10,191 bases of DNA from Pseudomonadaceae bacterium UBA5811 (GTDB taxonomy: Bacteria; Pseudomonadota; Gammaproteobacteria; Pseudomonadales; Pseudomonadaceae), in contig DIDB01000015.1 of NCBI GenBank assembly GCA_002417905.1, forward strand, positions 23,845 to 34,035. Reading direction: 5' to 3'. Made by a program: the position numbers and the translations under genes. The first letter of the stretch is position 1; every line of letters starts with the position of its first letter. Of the stretch, positions 1-5,580 are shown piece by piece. The notes beneath the pieces were generated by a model. It was not told the DNA's origin. It saw only the letters and a program-made list of their open reading frames with translations, and did not search any database.

Positions 1-276
1 GTCCAGCAGTTCCGCCAGATTGTTTTCCCCCAGTATCTGGCTGGGTGTCACCTCGGCCAGCACACCCTGGTGAGCAGCCCCGGTCAGTGCGTCCAGCTGC
101 TGCCGCTCACAGATTTCAACGGAAACCCGTTCAGCCCGGGCCAGAGCCAGCAATGGCTGGACTCTTGCGTCGTCCCGGCCGAGGGCCAGCCACAGCTGGC
201 GGATGCGGCGTGGATGGTGACGCAACAGGGCCTCCACCGCATGCAGACCATATACCTGCTCCAGCGGCTGGCTCAT
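1..276 (-). CDS. rlmB: RlmB, 23S rRNA (guanosine-2'-O-)-methyltransferase, N-terminal part (cut by window edge)
   Basis: The 92 visible codons start MSQPLEQVYGLHAVEALL and include HQGVLAEV, which match the substrate-binding N-terminal domain of SpoU-type 2'-O-methyltransferases. In E. coli RlmB methylates G2251 in the peptidyl-transferase P-loop of 23S rRNA. The catalytic SPOUT domain with the knotted SAM site lies outside the window, so activity cannot be judged. The ATG overlaps the rnr stop codon (ATGA on the minus strand), and an AAGG lies 7 bases upstream of it inside the end of rnr, so the gene is probably co-transcribed and translationally coupled with rnr. The same rnr-rlmB order is known from E. 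coli and Pseudomonas, which supports RlmB over other SpoU paralogues. Confidence 0.93.
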   Translation of the reverse strand, partial: MSQPLEQVYGLHAVEALLRHHPRRIRQLWLALGRDDARVQPLLALARAERVSVEICERQQLDALTGAAHQGVLAEVTPSQILGENNLAELLD

Positions 277-2855
277 GGGCGGGCCTTGCTGCTGCGCTTG
301 CGGGACGAACTATTGCGCCGGGTAGCCGCTGGCTTGCGGGGACGGCGATTATCCCGCCCATCTGGCCCGGCAGGCTCATCCTCCTGCACCTTGCTGCTTT
401 CCTTGCGGGAGGCCGTTCCCGTCCGGGTCAGAACTGCTCTGGCCTCAGCCAGCAGGGATTGCCGGATTTTACGGCTCAGGGCCACCTCACCCGAAGGTTC
501 TGCCACCTGATCTGTTCTGGCGGACGGTTTCCGGCTACCGACTTTCCGGAGCAGGGAGGAGGCTTTCCTGTGTTCACTGGTCTGGACCGCATCGCTGCTC
601 CAAGTACTGGCCACCATTCCAAAGTCAATCTTGCGGCTATCCAGGTCAACCCGCATGACCCGCACCTGAACGCTGTCTCCCAGCCGGAAACTGCGACCAC
701 TGCGCTCGCCTTTCAGCCGGTGGTGAACCGCATCATGGTGGTAGTAATCATCCGGCAGAGAGGTGACATGCACCAGCCCTTCCACATAGATATCTGACAG
801 TTCGACAAACAGGCCAAATCCGGTTACCGCCGTAATAACACCGGGGAACACCTCCCCAACCCGGTCCTGCATGTACTCGCACTTGAGCCAGCTGATCACA
901 TCACGGGTGGCCTCATCAGCCCGGCGCTCGGTCATTGAGCACTGCTCACCCAGTTTTTCAAGGGCCGCCTCGCTATAGGGATAGATCCGGGCCCTTGGAA
1001 TCGGCGCGGCATCAGCCCGCAGAACATGGGGTGTTTCCCGGCGGGAGCGGATCACACTGCGGATGGCCCGGTGTACCAGCAGATCCGGATAACGGCGGAT
1101 CGGGGAAGTAAAGTGGGTATAGGCTTCATAATTGAGCCCGAAATGCCCGCGATTCTCGGCGCTATAAACAGCCTGGCTCATGGAGCGCAACATGACGGTC
1201 TGGATCAGATGAAAATCCGGCCGGTCGTGAATCTGCTCCAGCAAGGTCTGATAGTCCTTGGAGGTGGGCTGGCCTTTGCCTTTATGCAGGCTCAAGCCCA
1301 GCTCGCCGAGAAAAGCGCGCAGGGTCTCCAGCCGTTCAGCGGGCGGGAAATCATGTACCCGGTATAAGCCCGGCAGCTCATGCTTTTCAAGGAAATCAGC
1401 CGCTGCAACGTTGGCGCACAGCATGCACTCCTCAATCAGCCGGTGGGCATCATTACGCAGGGTCGGCAGGATTTCCACAATCTTGCGGTCCCGACCAAAA
1501 ACCATCCGGGTTTCCTGGGTATCAAAATCAATTGCTCCCCGGTCATGCCTGGCCTTGAGCAGAGCCTTATACAGCGAATACAGGTTTTTCAGATCAGGAA
1601 GCAGGGCCGCATGCTCGGCGGCCAGACGCCGGCCCTCTGCCGTCCTTGACCGCTCCAGCATGGCACTGACCTTGTTGTAGGTCAGCCGGGCATGGGAGTG
1701 AATCACCGCCTCACAGAAGCGGTAATCCAGCATCTTGCCCGTGCGGCTCAGGCTCAGCTCGCAGACCATGGCCAGACGGTCCACTTGCGGATTCAGCGAG
1801 CACAGGCCATTGGACAGCACCTCCGGCAACATAGGTACCACCCGCTCCGGAAAGTACACCGAGTTACCCCGGTTCTGGGCCTCCACATCAAGGGGTGAGT
1901 CCACCTTTACATAGTGGGAGACATCGGCAATGGCCACATAAAGACGGTACCCACCGGCCAGCAACCCTTTCAGGCCGGTGATTTTCTCGCAGTACACGGC
2001 ATCGTCAAAATCCCGGGCATCCTCGCCATCAATGGTCACAAAGGGCAGATGGCGCAAATCCACCCGCTTCTCCTTGTCCCTGGCGCTTACCTCCGGCCGG
2101 AAACGGGCTGCCTCTTGCTCCACATCCTCCGGCCAGTTGTGGGGAATGCCAAAGCTGCGCAGGGCGACATCAATCTCCATCCCCGGAGCCATGTAGTCCC
2201 CAATGATTTCCACAATATCGCCCTGGGGCTGAAAGCGCTGGGTCGGCCAGTGAGTTACACGGATGGCCACAAACTGCCCGACCCTGGCCCCGAGATCCCG
2301 GCCTGGCGTGACCAGCACCTCCTGCTGGAGCTTCGGATTATCCGCGACCACAAAGCCAACACCGCTTTCTACCTGATAACGGCCTACTACTGTTTCATGG
2401 GCCCGGCTGATCACCTCGACAATCGCACCCTCGCGCCGCCCCCTCCGGTCCATGCCCGCCACACGGGCCAGGCAACGGTCGCCATCAAACACCAGCCGCA
2501 TCTGGGCCGGGCTCAGAAAAAGGTCATCGCTACCATCTTCCGGGATAAAAAAGCCGAAGCCATCCCGGTGGGCACTGATCCGCCCCCGCAGCAGATCCAG
2601 CTTGTCTACCGGCGCATAGGCTCCACGCCGGGTATACAGCAGCTGGCCATCCCGCTCCATGGCCCGCAGCCGGCGGCGCAGGGCTTCCACATCATCCTCG
2701 GAGTCCAGACCGAAGGCTTCCTGCAGCTGTTCACGGGTCGCAGCTGCTCCGCGCTCGCCCAGATACTGCAGGATCAGCTCGCGGCTGGGGATGGGTTTTT
2801 CGTACTTTTCCGCCTCACGTGCGGCCTCGGGATCGAGGGATTGCCAATCGGCCAT
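273..2855 (-). CDS. rnr: Ribonuclease R (3'-5' exoribonuclease)
   Basis: A complete 860-residue RNase R, the processive hydrolytic 3'-5' exoribonuclease that degrades structured RNA and acts in rRNA quality control, cold adaptation and trans-translation. Domains in order: winged helix-turn-helix at about 20-82, two cold-shock/OB domains at about 86-230, RNB catalytic domain at about 264-600, S1 domain at about 665-748, and a Lys/Arg/Ser-rich tail at about 752-860. The magnesium-binding motif DGEDARDFDDAV is intact (D276, D282, D284, D285, corresponding to E. coli D272, D278, D280, D281), as is HFTSPIRRYPDL near 581. It is somewhat longer than the E. coli protein (about 813 residues), mostly in the basic tail. 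The start is chosen because the N-terminus aligns with E. coli (EAEKYxxPIPSRE). The ribosome site is modest: AAAGG about 13 bases upstream. Confidence 0.97.
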   Translation of the reverse strand: MADWQSLDPEAAREAEKYEKPIPSRELILQYLGERGAAATREQLQEAFGLDSEDDVEALRRRLRAMERDGQLLYTRRGAYAPVDKLDLLRGRISAHRDGFGFFIPEDGSDDLFLSPAQMRLVFDGDRCLARVAGMDRRGRREGAIVEVISRAHETVVGRYQVESGVGFVVADNPKLQQEVLVTPGRDLGARVGQFVAIRVTHWPTQRFQPQGDIVEIIGDYMAPGMEIDVALRSFGIPHNWPEDVEQEAARFRPEVSARDKEKRVDLRHLPFVTIDGEDARDFDDAVYCEKITGLKGLLAGGYRLYVAIADVSHYVKVDSPLDVEAQNRGNSVYFPERVVPMLPEVLSNGLCSLNPQVDRLAMVCELSLSRTGKMLDYRFCEAVIHSHARLTYNKVSAMLERSRTAEGRRLAAEHAALLPDLKNLYSLYKALLKARHDRGAIDFDTQETRMVFGRDRKIVEILPTLRNDAHRLIEECMLCANVAAADFLEKHELPGLYRVHDFPPAERLETLRAFLGELGLSLHKGKGQPTSKDYQTLLEQIHDRPDFHLIQTVMLRSMSQAVYSAENRGHFGLNYEAYTHFTSPIRRYPDLLVHRAIRSVIRSRRETPHVLRADAAPIPRARIYPYSEAALEKLGEQCSMTERRADEATRDVISWLKCEYMQDRVGEVFPGVITAVTGFGLFVELSDIYVEGLVHVTSLPDDYYHHDAVHHRLKGERSGRSFRLGDSVQVRVMRVDLDSRKIDFGMVASTWSSDAVQTSEHRKASSLLRKVGSRKPSARTDQVAEPSGEVALSRKIRQSLLAEARAVLTRTGTASRKESSKVQEDEPAGPDGRDNRRPRKPAATRRNSSSRKRSSKARP

Positions 2856-2875
2856 GTAAGTCAGATTACCTTTGT

Positions 2876-2889
2876 CGAAAAAATTTTCG
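2876..2889. repeat. AT-rich inverted repeat upstream of rnr
   Basis: CGAAAA-AA-TTTTCG is a perfect inverted repeat with 6-base arms, about 20 bases in front of the rnr start codon and partly an A/T tract. In rnr mRNA it would form only a weak AT-rich hairpin next to the ribosome site; as DNA it could be a bent or protein-binding element. No convincing -35/-10 pair for rnr was found in 2856-2955, so its place relative to the transcription start is unknown. Confidence 0.35.
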
Positions 2890-2955
2890 TGTATTGAAAC
2901 GCAAAAGACCGCCCATGACAGCCTTCACGGGAACAATTTTCCATCATTAAAGGAC

Positions 2956-2984
2956 TTTACAAGTATCCGGCTCCCCATTATAAT
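2956..2984 (+). promoter_or_regulatory. Sigma-70 promoter of the tRNA-Leu pair, with GC-rich discriminator
   Basis: TTTACA (2956-2961) and a perfect TATAAT (2979-2984) are separated by exactly 17 bases. This is close to the ideal housekeeping promoter and points at the tRNA genes, with an expected start near 2991 and a leader of about 40 bases. The bases after the -10 box (TTGCGCCC) form a GC-rich discriminator of the type that makes stable-RNA promoters sensitive to ppGpp/DksA. Sensitivity to the stringent response is an inference from that sequence type. Confidence 0.85.
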
Positions 2985-3031
2985 TTGCGCCCACAACGAC
3001 GGATCAGCCCGAAACGGCAACATCCTTCGAT

Positions 3032-3118
3032 GCCCAGGTGGCGGAATTGGTAGACGCGCTAGGTTCAGGTCCTAGTGGTGGCAACACCGTGGAAGTTCGA
3101 GTCTTCTCCTGGGCACCA
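3032..3118 (+). tRNA. tRNA-Leu (anticodon CAG), copy 1
   Basis: An 87-base class II tRNA with CCA encoded. The acceptor stem GCCCAGG (3032-3038) pairs with CCTGGGC (3108-3114), followed by discriminator A and CCA. The anticodon stem CTAGG/CCTAG (3059-3063/3071-3075) encloses the loop TTCAGGT with anticodon CAG at 3066-3068, which reads CUG leucine codons. The variable arm is GGTG-GCAA-CACC (3077-3088) and the T arm carries TTCGAGT. This is the first gene after the promoter at 2956-2984; a structured spacer of 107 bases separates it from copy 2. Confidence 0.98.
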
Positions 3119-3225
3119 AGATTCATGGTATCTGCCTTGCAGACATCCAGAAAGCAGTAAAGCTGGGCTGGCAGTATAGCCCAGCAAAAAAGCATGGCAC
3201 AGCACTCCATGCACATGCAGTAAAA
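3119..3225 (+). other. Structured spacer between the two tRNA-Leu genes
   Basis: The 107-base spacer holds three inverted repeats: TCTGC-ctt-GCAGA (3131-3143); GCTGGGCT and AGCCCAGC flanking 8 bases (3162-3185), a perfect 8-bp stem followed by six A; and GCATGG and CCATGC flanking 9 bases (3192-3212). None is followed by a T run on the plus strand, so none looks like an intrinsic terminator for the tRNA transcript. They are more likely folded elements of the pre-tRNA spacer, possibly guiding RNase processing; that role is inference. Confidence 0.5.
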
Positions 3226-3312
3226 GCCCAGGTGGCGGAATTGGTAGACGCGCTAGGTTCAGGTCCTAGTGATGGCAACATCGTGGAAGTTCGAGTCTTC
3301 TCCTGGGCACCA
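3226..3312 (+). tRNA. tRNA-Leu (anticodon CAG), copy 2
   Basis: Identical to the upstream copy at all but two of 87 positions. The acceptor stem is 3226-3232 with 3302-3308, CCA is at 3310-3312, and the anticodon CAG at 3260-3262. The two differences lie opposite one another in the variable-arm stem (A3272 and T3281 in place of G and C), so the stem GATG-GCAA-CATC stays fully paired. No promoter was recognised in the spacer, so it is most likely transcribed with copy 1 from the promoter at 2956-2984 and ended by the terminator at 3318-3345. Confidence 0.98.
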
Positions 3313-3317
3313 TCCGC

Positions 3318-3345
3318 AAAAACCGGCCTTTAAGGCCGGTTTTTT
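3318..3345 (+). terminator. Intrinsic terminator of the tRNA-Leu operon
   Basis: AACCGGCC (3321-3328) and GGCCGGTT (3334-3341) form a GC-rich stem with a 5-base loop, followed by a T run that ends at 3345. It begins six bases after the CCA of the second tRNA. The A run in front of the stem (3318-3322) mirrors the T run, so it could also work on the minus strand, but no minus-strand gene ends into it. Confidence 0.93.
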
Positions 3346-3390
3346 ATTGCCCGTCCCAAAGCAGCCGACATAAATTTAACGCACCCGCTT

Positions 3391-3433
3391 TATAGTCTGG
3401 CAACCCGGATATCCGGGCCACCGGCGGTATAGT
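3391..3433 (+). promoter_or_regulatory. Candidate promoter/operator region of fieF with a perfect 14-bp palindrome
   Basis: Two identical -10-like hexamers TATAGT (3391-3396 and 3428-3433) flank the perfect palindrome CCCGGATATCCGGG (3404-3417). If the downstream hexamer is the -10 box, the palindrome covers where the -35 box would lie, the classic position for a repressor or MerR-type activator site. Neither hexamer has a good -35 box at 16-18 bases, which fits an activated promoter or simply a weak one. The identity of a binding protein is unknown, and a chance palindrome is possible in GC-rich DNA. Confidence 0.4.
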
Positions 3434-3459
3434 ACAACGCGTGTTTCTGGAGGAAGGTC

Positions 3460-3534
3460 ATGTTCAGTAGCCGCCCACCTGACCATAAGGTCCGGACAGC
3501 CCGTTCAGGGCAGACACGACCGGAGATCATCTGA
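3460..3534 (+). CDS. 24-residue leader ORF overlapping the fieF start
   Basis: A small ORF (MFSSRPPDHK...RPEII) starts at an ATG preceded by GGAGGAAGG, a near-perfect Shine-Dalgarno sequence a few bases upstream and stronger than that of fieF. Its TGA (3532-3534) shares one base with the fieF ATG (TGATG), the arrangement typical of translational coupling. The peptide is basic and polar (four Arg, one Lys, one His, three Pro) with no membrane segment or cysteine. I do not recognise it. It may be a regulatory leader peptide whose translation controls fieF, or a non-functional ORF that simply feeds ribosomes to fieF. The strong ribosome site and exact overlap are seen; the regulatory role is inferred. 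Confidence 0.5.
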   Translation: MFSSRPPDHKVRTARSGQTRPEII

Positions 3535-4430
3535 TGGCCGTTTCTGAGGAGTATGCCCGCCTGCTGCGCCGGGCGACCTCTGCCGCGCTGGCGACGGCCC
3601 TGACCCTGGCAGTCAGCAAGGCCATTGCCTGGTGGCTGAGTGGCTCGGTCAGCCTGCTGGGCGGACTGACAGACTCCCTGCTGGATGGTGTGGCCTCCCT
3701 GCTCAACCTGCTGGCCGTCCGCTATGCCCTGCATCCGGCCGATGCAGACCACCGATTTGGTCACGGCAAGGCTGAAGCCATGGCGGGTCTGGGCCAGAGT
3801 GTTTTTATCTGCATCAGCGCCCTGATCGTGGGCTCCCAGGGCATTGAGCGGCTGCTGCATCCGGAGCCTCTGGGGGCACCACTGGCAGGCGTGCTGGTCA
3901 TGCTGCTGTCACTGGCCATGACGGCCGCCCTGCTGACCTATCAGCGCCATGTCATCCGCAAGACCGGCTCGACGGCCATTCGGGCAGACTCCCTGCATTA
4001 CCGTTCCGATCTGCTGCTGAACAGCAGCATTTTACTGGCACTGGTGCTCAGCTGGCTGGGACTGGCCCATGCAGACGCACTGTTCGGTATCGGCATTGCC
4101 TTTTACATCCTGTGGAGTGCCCTCACCATTGCCCGGGAGGCCAGCGCCGTACTGATGGACTCCAGCCTCCCGGCCAGTATTACCCGGGAGATGGCCGGAC
4201 TGGCCACTGCCGTTCCGGACGTGCTGGGCTGTCATGACCTGCGCACCCGGGTCTCCGGCAATCAATGGTTCGTGCAGATTCACATCGACCTGCCCGACAA
4301 CATGCCCCTCAGCCTGGCCCACGAAAACTGTGAGCGGGTATCCCGGGCCATTACCCGGGCCTATCCCCATGCCGAAGTTCTGGTACACGCGGATCCGGCC
4401 GGACTGCGTGCCCTGCGGCCTGCTCCCTGA
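3534..4430 (+). CDS. fieF: FieF-type cation diffusion facilitator (divalent metal/proton antiporter)
   Basis: A 298-residue inner-membrane CDF transporter very similar along its length to E. coli FieF/YiiP, which exports Zn(II), Fe(II) and related ions in exchange for protons as a homodimer. Six membrane segments lie within about 15-205 and a cytoplasmic metal-binding domain at about 210-290. All known sites are present: transport site D47/D51 and H155/D159 (TDSLLD, HYRSD); the loop site D70, H73, H77 (ADHRFGHGKAE); and cytosolic H234, H250, H263, H285, D287. The DD-HD transport site is the type that accepts Zn, Cd and Fe. GGAG 8 bases upstream supports the ATG, which also overlaps the stop of a 24-codon leader ORF. 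The gene to the right encodes an Lrp-type regulator on the same strand. Confidence 0.93.
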   Translation: MAVSEEYARLLRRATSAALATALTLAVSKAIAWWLSGSVSLLGGLTDSLLDGVASLLNLLAVRYALHPADADHRFGHGKAEAMAGLGQSVFICISALIVGSQGIERLLHPEPLGAPLAGVLVMLLSLAMTAALLTYQRHVIRKTGSTAIRADSLHYRSDLLLNSSILLALVLSWLGLAHADALFGIGIAFYILWSALTIAREASAVLMDSSLPASITREMAGLATAVPDVLGCHDLRTRVSGNQWFVQIHIDLPDNMPLSLAHENCERVSRAITRAYPHAEVLVHADPAGLRALRPAP

Positions 4431-4444
4431 AAATTGCCCCCATA

Positions 4445-4487
4445 TTGCGCGACCCGGCCAAAAGCTATATTTGTTGCTACATAAGCA
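4445..4487 (+). promoter_or_regulatory. Candidate promoter and operator of the Lrp/AsnC-type gene
   Basis: TTGCGC (4445-4450) and TATATT (4466-4471) make a plausible but short-spaced (15 base) sigma-70 promoter in the gap after fieF. Immediately downstream, TGCT-ACATA-AGCA (4475-4487) is a 13-base inverted repeat with an AT-rich centre, the general shape of Lrp/AsnC-family operators. Its position at the expected transcription start would suit autorepression. Arms of only four bases make a chance match quite possible. Confidence 0.35.
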
Positions 4488-4513
4488 CAACCTGATGCCA
4501 TGATGGTGCCGTA

Positions 4514-4990
4514 ATGAGCAAGCTTGACCGATATGACCTGAAAATCCTGGCCGAACTGCAGCATGATGCACGCATTTCCAATCTTGAACTGGCCGAACGC
4601 ATTGGCCTGTCACCATCGCCCTGCTCGCGCCGGGTCAAACAGCTGGAAGATGATGGTTATATCCTGCGCCAGGTGGCGCTGCTGGACCGCAAGCAGCTGG
4701 GCCTGACCCTGACGGCCCATATCCTGATCGGCATGGACCGCCACACTCCGGAGCGTTTTGAGCATTTTGAGGCGGTCATCAGCCAGTGCCCCGAGGTCAT
4801 GGAATGCAGCCTGGTAACCGGAATGGATGCTGACTATCAGCTCAAGGTCGTGGTTCCGGATATGGAGCACTACCAGCAGTTCCTGCTGGGCACGCTCACC
4901 CGCATTGACGGTGTATCCAGCGTGCGTTCCAGCTTTGTCCTGCGCCAGGTGGTTTCCAGCACTGAATTGCCACTGGGCCAGATGCGCTAA
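4514..4990 (+). CDS. Lrp/AsnC-family transcriptional regulator, DecR-like
   Basis: A 158-residue one-domain-plus-one regulator. An N-terminal helix-turn-helix (about 4-62, with LELAERIGLSPSPCSRRVKQLE as the recognition region) is followed by a RAM/AsnC ligand-binding and oligomerisation domain (about 68-142, with the conserved VTGMDADYQLKV near 101-112). Proteins of this family form dimers to octamers and sense amino acids or related molecules. The PCxRRxxxLEDDG pattern and the C-terminal SSTELPL resemble E. coli DecR (YbaO), a cysteine-detoxification regulator, but the ligand cannot be assigned from sequence alone. The start is fixed by an in-frame stop at 4493-4495 and no earlier in-frame ATG or GTG; the Shine-Dalgarno sequence is weak. 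It lies 83 bases after fieF, probably with its own promoter. A role in regulating fieF is not shown. Confidence 0.88.
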   Translation: MSKLDRYDLKILAELQHDARISNLELAERIGLSPSPCSRRVKQLEDDGYILRQVALLDRKQLGLTLTAHILIGMDRHTPERFEHFEAVISQCPEVMECSLVTGMDADYQLKVVVPDMEHYQQFLLGTLTRIDGVSSVRSSFVLRQVVSSTELPLGQMR

Positions 4991-5078
4991 AAAACCGCAC
5001 CCACCGCCATGGCCATGATTAAAGTCCTTCCCGGATTATCCGCTCTGGTTAGAGTGGATCTGTTTCTAATCATGTCAT

Positions 5079-5091
5079 GGAGACGTCAATG
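5079..5091 (+). promoter_or_regulatory. Ribosome binding site deciding the start of the Ser/Thr-rich gene
   Basis: GGAG (5079-5082) lies 6 bases before the ATG at 5089. The other in-frame ATG at 5077 has no purine-rich sequence in front of it and itself overlaps this GGAG, so initiation at 5089 is preferred. Confidence 0.7.
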
Positions 5092-5574
5092 AGCATCAGC
5101 ACCATTGGTCAGGGCACCCTGAGTGTTGCGACCACGACCACAACGTCCAGCACGGCAGCCACGAGCAGCAGTCAGGACAGCAGTTCGGAAACCAGCAGCA
5201 CTACGGCAACCGACAGTACAACCAGCACCTCAGCCAGCAGCAGCACCGGCCAGACTCAGGCCGCCGCCGGGGCAGGTGGAGCCTCAGGCAGCAGCAGCAG
5301 CTCCAGCGACAGCAGCGATACTACGGTCGAAAAGCTGAAGCAGACCATTGAACAGCTGCAGAAACAGCTGCAGGAAGCCCAGCAGCGGCTGGCCAAAGCC
5401 CAGCAGAACAGCCAGGGCAGTGATGACCAGGCCAGCCAGACGGAAATCCAGGCAGCCCAGTCTGAAGTCAGCAGCCTGAGTGGCTCCCTGCAACAGGCTT
5501 ATTCGGAATACCTGCAGGCCCTGGAGGAATCCGGCAGCAGCACCAGTGGCCAGACCATCAGCACCAGCGCCTGA
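5089..5574 (+). CDS. Ser/Thr-rich low-complexity protein with a Gln-rich coiled coil (FlxA-like)
   Basis: A 161-residue protein in two parts. Residues about 14-79 are almost entirely Ser, Thr, Ala, Gly and Gln with a few acidic residues and should be disordered. Residues about 80-107 (VEKLKQTIEQLQKQLQEAQQRL) form a clear heptad coiled coil, and a second amphipathic helix spans about 115-147 before a Ser/Thr-rich end. There is no cysteine, signal peptide or membrane segment. The N-terminal MSIST...G..S pattern followed by a short coiled coil resembles small proteins labelled FlxA-like in gammaproteobacteria; E. coli FlxA is under flagellar sigma control, but I see no good FliA promoter here. 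Function is unknown. It could be exported without a cleavable signal or be a cytoplasmic filament-forming protein. Its stop lies six bases from that of the convergent rluE. Confidence 0.75.
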   Translation: MSISTIGQGTLSVATTTTTSSTAATSSSQDSSSETSSTTATDSTTSTSASSSTGQTQAAAGAGGASGSSSSSSDSSDTTVEKLKQTIEQLQKQLQEAQQRLAKAQQNSQGSDDQASQTEIQAAQSEVSSLSGSLQQAYSEYLQALEESGSSTSGQTISTSA

Positions 5575-5580
5575 TTTCCC

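Noticed and set aside
1914..2897. A 327-codon plus-strand ORF opposite the rnr 5' half
   Set aside because: It lies fully antisense to a complete, well-conserved RNase R gene, matches no family, and is explained by GC-rich codon bias on the opposite strand.
2872..3075. A 67-codon plus-strand ORF ending in GGGIGRRARFRS
   Set aside because: Its end is the translated 5' half of a leucine tRNA, a well-known false protein tail. It also spans the tRNA promoter.
3162..3191. Perfect hairpin in the tRNA spacer considered as a terminator
   Set aside because: On the plus strand it is followed by A, not T; on the minus strand the following sequence is only weakly T-rich and no minus-strand gene ends there.
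3004..3216. A 70-codon minus-strand ORF containing EKTRTSTVLPPLGPEPS
   Set aside because: This is the antisense translation of tRNA-Leu copy 1, a common annotation artefact.
3032..3312. tRNA genes as integration sites for a mobile element
   Set aside because: The repeated sequence is just the two full tRNA copies; no integrase, partial tRNA repeat or foreign gene block lies alongside.
5020..5046. A TAAAG followed by CCGGATTA, considered as a flagellar FliA promoter for the FlxA-like gene
   Set aside because: The distance between the two parts is far too short and the -10 part matches poorly.
5077..5088. Upstream ATG giving METS before MSIST
   Set aside because: It has no Shine-Dalgarno sequence and it overlaps the GGAG that serves the ATG at 5089.
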